Assembly: GCA_032251435.1 (NCBI GenBank) | Contig: JAVVEH010000027.1 | Coordinates: forward strand, 1-58,114 | Length of the DNA stretch: 58,114 bases | Direction of reading: 5' to 3' | Source: JAVVEH01 sp032251435 | GTDB taxonomy: Bacteria; Verrucomicrobiota; Lentisphaeria; Oligosphaerales; MVZH01 | Shown: positions 52,443 through 58,114 of the stretch, piece by piece | Layout of the letters: every line of letters starts with the position of its first letter | How positions within the stretch are numbered: position 1 is the stretch's first letter | Notes under the pieces: model-generated | Seen by the model: the letters and a program-made list of their open reading frames with translations, nothing else | Databases searched by the model: none | Told to the model about the DNA's origin: nothing | Translations under genes and position numbers: made by a program

Positions 52443-52992
52443 GTTATAGGTTATCGGTTATTCGTTAATGGGGTTATCGGTTATTTGTTTCCGGGTAAAA
52501 GTTAAAGAGGGTTAAACATTATGCCTGACATTCGTTCTTTTGAAGATTTGGAGTGTTGGAAGGCCTGTCGCGCACTGCGCCTATTTATTGCCAGAAAGAT
52601 TCTGCCTGCGTTGCCACGTGATGAAAAATACCGCTTGGGAGATCAAATACTTCGCGCTGCCCGATCCACAACCGCTAACATTGCTGAAGGCTATGGAAGG
52701 TTCCATTACTTAGATAATGCCAAATTCTGTAGCAATGCCAGGGGGTCTTGCTGGGAAGTTTTAGATCATCTGATCACTGCAACGGACGAGGCTATCTTGC
52801 CTGAGACCTTTCTTGAACAAGGTCGAGAGAAAGTCAATCATGCCGTCCAGATTGTTAACGGCTACGTCAATTACCTGCAAAAAGCCTCGAGAAACAAGTA
52901 ATTTTATGCCCTGATAACCAATAACCGATAACATTCCGATAACCTTTAACTGATAACTGGGAAGGGCACATGCCCACCCCATAACGGATAAC
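52443..52992. repeat. GGTTATC heptamer arrays bracketing four-helix-bundle gene 2
   Basis: Left: words GGTTATC, GGTTATT and CGTTAAT in 52443-52488. Right: CTGATAACCAATAACCGATA and further CCGATAA words in 52911-52960, plus ATAACGGATAAC at 52981. The two sides are reverse complements in type and enclose the gene at 52521. Confidence 0.87.
52521..52901 (+). CDS. Four-helix-bundle (S23/IVS-type) protein 2
   Basis: 126 residues, intact. FEDLECWKACRALRLFI opens helix one; LGDQILRAARSTTANIAEGY is the family's central signature, and VNGYVNYLQKASRN closes. Family members occur within 23S rRNA intervening sequences and, as Avd, in diversity-generating retroelements, where they bind nucleic acid; no reverse transcriptase is visible here. 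No rRNA sequence surrounds it. It lies between inverted GGTTATC heptamer arrays, parallel to the broken copy at 34743. Confidence 0.9.
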   Translation: MPDIRSFEDLECWKACRALRLFIARKILPALPRDEKYRLGDQILRAARSTTANIAEGYGRFHYLDNAKFCSNARGSCWEVLDHLITATDEAILPETFLEQGREKVNHAVQIVNGYVNYLQKASRNK

Positions 52993-53019
52993 TTTTTTCA
53001 CGGCTCTGCCGTTTCATTT

Positions 53020-54330
53020 ATGGATTATTTCATCACCATTCTTTATGTGATTATCGTGCTCCTGCGGCCGCAGGACTATGTGACCCTTATCGAGGGCTGG
53101 CGGCTGGGGGACGCTGTCGCCCCATTCGCCATTCTGGCTCTTTTGCTCAGCTTTATGAACCAACGGAAAATGGCGATATGGAAGACCACGCAACCTTACA
53201 TGGTGCTGGGAATCTGGTTTATGATGGTGTTCACCTATGTGGTTAAGACCTTCGCAACGGAAATTTCCATGACCTTCGAGTATTTCGCCCGGGTGGCCAT
53301 TCCCTGCCTGTTGATCATGGTTTCCGTCAACTCCAAACGCCGACTGTATGGGATACTGGCTCTGATGGGGCTGTTTGTCCTACAATTCACGATCCATGCC
53401 TACATGCAGTATTTCACGGGCACCGGGCTGGGCGGACATCCAGCCATCTGGTGGGGAACAGAGCACATGCGGCTAGAAGCCCGCGGTCCGTATGGGGGTC
53501 CGAACGAGTTGAGCACCATTTACGCCATGGGGGTGGTGGGGTGCCTGGCCATCGCCCGAGCCTACCTGCCCAATATCGCCAAAGCGCTCCCCTTCTTCGC
53601 CTTGGCCCCCGTCTTTTTTTTCCCCATGTGGTGGACCCAGAGCCGCCAAGCGCTGGTCACCATCGCCGCCGGTGTCGGGGTCAGCTTCGCTCCCAAAAAA
53701 CTCCTGAACAGTTGGTGGGCCATGCTAATCGCGGCGGGTGTCTTTTTTGGCGCGGCGCAGCTTCATGGCCGATTTTCGGGAGAATCATTGACCGGCGATA
53801 ACAGTGTCCGCAAACGGGCCACCGCTCTGACCGCCGGCATCCGGGTCTGGAAAAATCATCCCATTGTCGGCGTGGGCAGGTTTCGGTCTAGGGACGCGGC
53901 GGGTGTCAAGATGCCCCTGCACAACAGTTATATCATCATGCTGGCGGAAAACGGCTTTCCGGGATTGTTTTTTTATGTGTCGCTGATTTTTCTGACGCTC
54001 TGGCAACTCTATTATCTTGCGCGCTTGACACCGGACAACCCTGAGGATAAGCGCAACCTTCTGCTGGCCCGTTTTCTTCTCGCCATCATCGCCGCCATGG
54101 CGGCGGGTGCCTATTTTCAGAATCGCCCGTATCACCTGGATTCCTACATCTATCTGTCTCTTGGCGCCTGCTTCATTTCCTTGATGATTCGCCGATACCC
54201 AGATGTGATGCCCAACTATTTCTATTTTAAATGGTTCCGCTGGCCGGGGGGCCTTATCTTTGCCGGGCTGACCTGCGCGATCATTGTGCTCATGCATCTG
54301 ACTAGTAAGATTTTCTTTATGATGGGGTGA
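53020..54330 (+). CDS. O-antigen polymerase/ligase-like membrane protein
   Basis: 436 residues, about ten or more spans. Periplasmic-loop signature of the Wzy_C/WaaL superfamily: SRQALVTIAAG, then WKNHPIVGVGRFRSRD and PLHNSYIIMLAENGFPGLFF. Such proteins polymerise or attach polysaccharide at the outer face of the inner membrane. With an ABC exporter in the same locus, a ligase role is plausible; a polymerase would suggest a second, Wzy-type glycan. No sequence feature decides it. Confidence 0.82.
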   Translation: MDYFITILYVIIVLLRPQDYVTLIEGWRLGDAVAPFAILALLLSFMNQRKMAIWKTTQPYMVLGIWFMMVFTYVVKTFATEISMTFEYFARVAIPCLLIMVSVNSKRRLYGILALMGLFVLQFTIHAYMQYFTGTGLGGHPAIWWGTEHMRLEARGPYGGPNELSTIYAMGVVGCLAIARAYLPNIAKALPFFALAPVFFFPMWWTQSRQALVTIAAGVGVSFAPKKLLNSWWAMLIAAGVFFGAAQLHGRFSGESLTGDNSVRKRATALTAGIRVWKNHPIVGVGRFRSRDAAGVKMPLHNSYIIMLAENGFPGLFFYVSLIFLTLWQLYYLARLTPDNPEDKRNLLLARFLLAIIAAMAAGAYFQNRPYHLDSYIYLSLGACFISLMIRRYPDVMPNYFYFKWFRWPGGLIFAGLTCAIIVLMHLTSKIFFMMG

Positions 54331-54786
54331 GGCGCTGTCCGGCAAAGCCCGGCAGGAAATCCCAAATGCCCAAACACCCAAATACCCAAAAGAATGACGA
54401 AGCACTAAGAACTAAGAACGGACCTTTTAAACAGGAAGGTCGCAACGGAACGCGAAGGAAAACAAACCGCGAAACACGCGAAATGGCGCGAAGAAGATTT
54501 TAACCACTTATCTTCACTAATTTTACACTCATTTTAAGACTTTTTTCGGGTGTGGGTCACTGGTTGGTCTGAAGGTACCTATTTCCAGGCGATGTGTACT
54601 GACATGGCGGGAACGTATACTTTTAGGAACATGTTTTAATTAGTGTTGGATAAGTGCAGATTAGTGGTTTAATTCCGCTTCCTGTCTTAACGTAAATGGG
54701 CCGTGTTTTTTTCGCGTAATTTGGCGTGTTTAGCGGTTTCACGTCTCTTCGTTTTCTTCGTTATCTTCTGTAGAAGGTTTTGCCAT
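54331..54786. other. Gene-free gap with nested elements
   Basis: Between 54331 and 54464 there are short CCCAAA/AACACCC words. A CGCGAAA element (54465-54738) encloses CACTAAT copy K (54502-54669). CTTCG triple words (54743-54770) end in CTGTAGAAGG. Confidence 0.7.
54465..54738. repeat. CGCGAAA outer element with nested CACTAAT copy K
   Basis: Outer arms AACCGCGAAACACGCGAAAT (54465) and TTTTTTCGCGTAATTTGGCG...TAGCGGTT (to 54738). Inner arms AACCACTTATCTTCACTAAT (54502) and AGTGCAGATTAGTGGTT (to 54669). The second clear nested case, with a different outer family from 11490. Confidence 0.83.
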
Positions 54787-55686
54787 TTGAATAGAATAGT
54801 CACAACCGAACTCGCCGGCGGGCTGGGCAACCAGCTATTCCGCTATGCGGCCGGGCGGGCCCTGGCCCTGCGCGGCGGTGCACGCCTGCGGCTGGATGTC
54901 GCCCATTTTAAGTTCGACCACACCTACGGACGGGTCTATCAACTGGATAAGTTCTCCCTGCCCAAAGATGTCGTCTGCGTTGAGACCTATACAACCAAAC
55001 TCGGGTTTTACTTCAACCGGCTCAAAGACCGGATCGGCCAGAGGACCCAACTGTGTTGGCCCGGGCACTTGCGCGAATATCCCGGCACCCGAGTTGACAG
55101 GCGTTGCCTTCTTTTCAAAGAAGGCTGCCTCCAACCGCTCCGGAGAAAAGCCGTTTATCTGCAGGGCTATTGGCAGTCGCCACAGTATTTCGCGGATTGC
55201 GCGGACACGATCCGGAAGGATCTGACCATCTCCGCGCCGCATGCCTCCGTGAAAATCGAAGAAGCTCGGACCATTAACAGCAAAACAGACAGTGTCTGCG
55301 TGGGAATACGGAAATATGCCGAGGTACCCGCGCATAAGCAAGGCTATCACCGGGTGCAGACACTGGACTACTACCAGGCGGGGATTCAACTGATCCTTGA
55401 AACATGTCCGGATGCGCATTTCTTCATCACCAGTGATGATCCGGCCTGGGTGGAAGCCAACCTGACGCTGGAGGCGCCGCATACATACCTGACAATGATC
55501 CCCGGAGATGAAAACTCCTATGAGGATCTCTGGACGATGAGTCAATGTCGGCATTTTATTATCAGTAACAGCAGTTATCACTGGTGGGGGGCCTGGCTGG
55601 CGGAGAAAGATGGTAAAACGGTCATCGCACCGAAGGACGGCTTCAAAAACCGGGATATTTATCCGTCTGAATGGATTACGCTGTGA
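54787..55686 (+). CDS. GT11 alpha-1,2-fucosyltransferase-like enzyme
   Basis: 299 residues from a TTG at 54787 (GAAGG about nine bases upstream); starts further up would translate repeat arms. VTTELAGGLGNQLFRYAAGR is the GT11 N-terminal signature, VYLQGYWQSPQYF and FIISNSSYHWWGAWLA are also typical. The family's usual H-x-R-R-G-D motif is changed to VGIRKYAE here, so the GDP-fucose site may be altered. It would add fucose to galactose-type acceptors. Confidence 0.87.
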   Translation: MNRIVTTELAGGLGNQLFRYAAGRALALRGGARLRLDVAHFKFDHTYGRVYQLDKFSLPKDVVCVETYTTKLGFYFNRLKDRIGQRTQLCWPGHLREYPGTRVDRRCLLFKEGCLQPLRRKAVYLQGYWQSPQYFADCADTIRKDLTISAPHASVKIEEARTINSKTDSVCVGIRKYAEVPAHKQGYHRVQTLDYYQAGIQLILETCPDAHFFITSDDPAWVEANLTLEAPHTYLTMIPGDENSYEDLWTMSQCRHFIISNSSYHWWGAWLAEKDGKTVIAPKDGFKNRDIYPSEWITL

Positions 55687-56111
55687 CCGCAAGGACGGAG
55701 CTGGGAGCCGAGTGCTTAGGGCGAAGAGAAAGAAGAGGATTTGAACCGCGAAACGCGCGGAATGACGCGAAAAAGAGAAGAGGGGGGCGTGAATTGTATA
55801 ATGTGAGTGGTAAGTCGTGGGGGGGGGGGTTGAAAAAGGGGCTCTGCCCACTCTCGCGGAGCGATGCAGGCGCATGTTGAGTTTTCTGTTCGACCAGTGC
55901 CTTAGGCACGACATAAAAATCCACATGTATGTTCTTTTTGTCTTTTTTTTCGCATCGTTTCGCATGTTTAGCGGTTGAAACATCGTCTTCCCTTCGCATT
56001 CCTTTGCGCCCTTCCCGTAGCAACTCTCTTATCCGCGTTTATCCGCGTCCATCCGCGGTTTAGTTCTCTTACCTTCGCGTTATTTAGCGGTTTTCGCGGT
56101 TAAACAACTTT
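55687..56111. other. Gene-free gap: CGCGAAA element and word arrays
   Basis: A CGCGAAA/TTTCGCA element spans 55744-55976 (AACCGCGAAACGCGCGGAAT to TTTAGCGGTT). Inside it are an 11-G run (about 55819-55829) and the AGCGATGCAGGCGCATGTTG repeat (55859). Further right are CCTTCGC words (55990), three ATCCGCG words at 10 nt (56031-56062) and TTTAGCGG/TTCGCGG words ending just before the next ATG. Confidence 0.7.
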
Positions 56112-58004
56112 ATGGCAAACGAAGAACAAACAACAAACAACAAACAACAAGGGCAAGAAGCCAAAGCTGCCTGCCCTTTGATCTGCCACATGACCTCCGT
56201 GCATGACGGCTTTGACACTCGGATTCTCTGGAAAGAATGCGTCTCAGTCGCCCGCTCAAAGTACCGGCTGGTTCTCATCGCCTCGGCTCAGGAAGACAAT
56301 CAGTGTGAGGAGGTCACCTTTGATGTCTTTCCCCGGTTCCGACCCCCGCTTCTGCGTATTGCCGTCGCCCCTTGGGTGATGCTTTACCGGGCGCTGAAAG
56401 CCAAGGCGGATCTGTACCATTTCCATGATCCCGAACTGGTCCCGGTCGGCCTGCTCCTGCGGCTACTCACGCGGAAACCGGTGGTCTACGATGTGCATGA
56501 AGATGTCTCCGCCAGTATCCGCGTGCGGGAATACATCCCCAAGTGGCTGCGCGAACCCCTGGCCTGGGGATACCGGATGCTGGAAAATGTCGCCTGCCGA
56601 TGTATGACCGTGGTCATCGCGGAGAAGTACTACGCGGACTTTTTGCCAAAAGGCGTGCCGGTGCTGAATTATCCGATTCTTGGAACCGCAGATGGACGCA
56701 GAGAAACGCAGATGTGGGAGGAGGAAGAGAGGGAAGATCGTAGGTCATTGGGCGTGGATCCGCCTTCGTCAAACGATGCCGGGACACGTCGTGAGTCGTT
56801 ATCGGTTATCAGTCATCAGGGAAAGACATCCGACATCCGACATCCGATCTCCGATCTCCACCCCTTGCCCCCCGCGCTCCGCGCTCCGAGCTCTGAGTTT
56901 GAAACCGCCGGGGCATGCCGGCTAAAGCCGGTACACCAACCAACAACCAACAACCAACAACCAATAACTGATAACCGCAAACGCATCAACGATGCGTGCG
57001 CTCACTGGCTCTTCTACAGCGGCTCGGTGACCCGGGTGCGGGGCGCCTTGTATCACGCGCGGATGGCAAACCTCGTTGATGACGTGGGCGTGTACAGCGC
57101 CGGGCGCTGCTCGCCGACCGAGCTGGCGGAGGAGATGCGCGGTCAGAGTTCAGGATTCAGAGTTCAGAGTTCAGGGTTGGGAGAAGAAGAAGACAGAGGT
57201 CGGAGATCAGAAGTCAGAGGCCAGAGGTCAGGGTTAGAGGAGGAAGGGGCATGGGGCATGGGGCATGGGGCGCGGATGGAGAAGGAGGAAGTCAGTGAAA
57301 ATCGTAGGTCATTGGTCGTGGGTCGTGAAGCGTTAGTCGTGGAGCGTGAAGGATCCGAAGCCAAGGCGAACGTCCAACGTCCAATTAACAACGGACGACG
57401 GACAACGGACAACGGACAACGGACAACGACCATGCCGCCTGAAGACGGCGAGGAATGCCGGCTAAAGCCGGTACACCAACAAGCCGCGCCAGCAACGAAC
57501 AACGAACAACGAACAACCAACAACCAACCCACCTGCGCACAAGGCTACGGCGGGCAGGCAACGAACAACGGACAACCGAGCCTGCGGCTGGTTATCGAAG
57601 GCGAGGGGTTCTCGGTCAACCGGCAGCGCCTCGACGATCTGGCTATGAATTATCACTGGCTGGCGGGACTGGCGGTCTTTCCAAAAACAGAGCACTATCG
57701 GCGCAAAGAACTGACCAAATTTTTTGAGTACATGCAGGCGGGCATTCCTATTCTCTGTTCGAATATGGAAGCCTGGAAGGAATTCGTCGAGGGGCAGGGC
57801 ATCGGTGTGACCGTCGATCCGGAAGACTTGGACGATCAGCGCGAAAAAATCCAGTACCTGATCGATCATCCGGATGAATGCCGGGAAATGGGGCGCCGGG
57901 GTCGGCGTCTGGTGGAGACCCACTACAACTGGCAAACCCAGGCGGACCGGCTGCTGCGGCTTTATGATGACCTGCTGGACCCGCGAAAGGGCGCGAAAAG
58001 ATGA
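56112..58004 (+). CDS. GT4-like glycosyltransferase carrying large repeat-encoded inserts
   Basis: 630 residues; the conserved core is only about 385. Core pieces: ICHMTSVHDGFDTRI with YHFHDPELVPVG and VYDVHEDV (to about residue 193); WLFYSGSVTRVRGALYHARM with GVYSAG (about 295-344); and VFPKTEHYRRKELTKFFEYM (from about 520), the donor-side end. Between them residues of roughly 195-294 and 345-490 are translations of heptamer arrays, as is residue 3-18 (EEQTTNNKQQGQ). The whole frame stays open through more than ten different arrays. It probably acts on a surface glycan if the inserts loop out. Confidence 0.82.
   Translation: MANEEQTTNNKQQGQEAKAACPLICHMTSVHDGFDTRILWKECVSVARSKYRLVLIASAQEDNQCEEVTFDVFPRFRPPLLRIAVAPWVMLYRALKAKADLYHFHDPELVPVGLLLRLLTRKPVVYDVHEDVSASIRVREYIPKWLREPLAWGYRMLENVACRCMTVVIAEKYYADFLPKGVPVLNYPILGTADGRRETQMWEEEEREDRRSLGVDPPSSNDAGTRRESLSVISHQGKTSDIRHPISDLHPLPPALRAPSSEFETAGACRLKPVHQPTTNNQQPITDNRKRINDACAHWLFYSGSVTRVRGALYHARMANLVDDVGVYSAGRCSPTELAEEMRGQSSGFRVQSSGLGEEEDRGRRSEVRGQRSGLEEEGAWGMGHGARMEKEEVSENRRSLVVGREALVVEREGSEAKANVQRPINNGRRTTDNGQRTTTMPPEDGEECRLKPVHQQAAPATNNEQRTTNNQPTCAQGYGGQATNNGQPSLRLVIEGEGFSVNRQRLDDLAMNYHWLAGLAVFPKTEHYRRKELTKFFEYMQAGIPILCSNMEAWKEFVEGQGIGVTVDPEDLDDQREKIQYLIDHPDECREMGRRGRRLVETHYNWQTQADRLLRLYDDLLDPRKGAKR
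56690..57590. repeat. Mosaic of heptamer arrays inside a glycosyltransferase CDS
   Basis: 7-nt families found in order: CCGACAT (56827), CCGCGCT (56870), CCAACAA/CTGATAA (56936), CAGAGTT (57142), AGGTCGG/AGATCAG (57190), GGGCATG (57250), CGTGGGT/CGTGAAG (57302), CGTCCAA and CGGACAA (57370), CGAACAA (57490). The 20-nt CGGCTAAAGCCGGTACACCA occurs twice (56921, 57459). A conserved 150-bp coding core (about 56985-57140) separates two blocks. Confidence 0.88.
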
Positions 58005-58021
58005 CGGCGGGAAAAGGGGAA

Positions 58022-58074
58022 AAGACGTTGAAATCGTTGAAATCGTTGAAGGCGTTGAAGGCGGAGGGCGGAGG
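58022..58074. repeat. GTTGAAATC/GTTGAAGGC array
   Basis: About five 9-nt units in 58022-58060, followed by GGAGGGC heptamers. It is the inverse of the CGCCTTCAA array upstream of wzm (17451). The window ends within what follows. Confidence 0.8.
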
Positions 58075-58114
58075 GCGAAGAGTTCAGACCATTGAACACC
58101 CGCTATGCTCAAGG

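Noticed and set aside
34743..52901. 23S rRNA intervening sequences
   Set aside because: The four-helix-bundle genes resemble IVS proteins, but no rRNA sequence surrounds them.
52521..52901. Diversity-generating retroelement (Avd-like protein)
   Set aside because: No reverse transcriptase or template/variable repeat pair was seen nearby.
54835..55983. 382-codon minus-strand frame
   Set aside because: Antisense to the fucosyltransferase-like gene, which has clear family motifs; the rest translates repeats.
56690..57590. Intein or group II intron inside the glycosyltransferase
   Set aside because: No splicing-domain motifs (Cys/Ser start, His-Asn end) and no intron domain V-like structure; the inserts are low-complexity arrays.

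Overview
This is a bacterial window of about 58 kb, moderately GC-rich with scattered AT-rich stretches. It holds no rRNA, tRNA, CRISPR or plasmid marker. A giant LamG surface protein, sulfate activation feeding sulfotransferases, many toxin-antitoxin-like genes and extreme intergenic repeat load suggest an environmental Gram-negative bacterium. My guess is the PVC group (Kiritimatiellota, Verrucomicrobiota or Omnitrophota), at low confidence.

Layout. Positions 1-11326 (minus) are one uninterrupted frame of about 3,775 codons: a secreted multi-LamG protein that runs off the left edge. At 12.2-15.9 kb are cysD and a cysN-cysC fusion, which make PAPS. At 17.5-25.6 kb is a Wzm/Wzt ABC exporter for surface polysaccharide. 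Its two genes are separated by two AbiEii-type nucleotidyltransferase modules, a VapB gene with a deleted VapC, a GxxExxY gene, and a broken partial copy of wzt. At 25.7-58.0 kb is a polysaccharide locus: three sulfotransferases, about eleven glycosyltransferases, a CMP-sugar synthetase-like gene, an HpcH/HpaI aldolase, an extended SDR, rfbC and rfbD, an MBOAT acyltransferase with an AlgX/AlgJ-like partner, an O-antigen polymerase/ligase-like protein and a GT11 fucosyltransferase-like gene. Together they look like a pathway for a sulfated, acylated, deoxysugar-containing surface glycan.

The unusual part is the DNA between, and inside, these genes. Almost every gap is made of short degenerate 'word' arrays of two kinds: (i) 7-nt-period arrays (units such as CCGACAT, GGTCAGA, GGTTATC, CGTCCAA) and (ii) arrays of usually three words at 9-11-nt period (CACTAATT, GCGAATT, CGCGAAA, GCTTATT). 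The 9-11-nt arrays form the inverted arms of elements of roughly 160-270 bp with ends AACC...GGTT, sometimes nested or in tandem. Five small genes of two families sit exactly between such arms: three GxxExxY (PD-(D/E)XK-like) genes between 9-11-nt arms, and two four-helix-bundle (S23/IVS-type) genes between 7-nt arms. Four cargo-free junctions of the GCGAATT family occur in the same window as a filled one. Heptamer arrays also lie inside reading frames (wzt, a CMP-sugar synthetase-like gene, a CgeB-like gene, the signal peptide of the giant protein, and about 245 codons of a glycosyltransferase at the right end). A separate 297-bp fold-back element with a CTAG duplication sits in frame inside a membrane protein gene. 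I consider this array/cargo system the best candidate for something undescribed.
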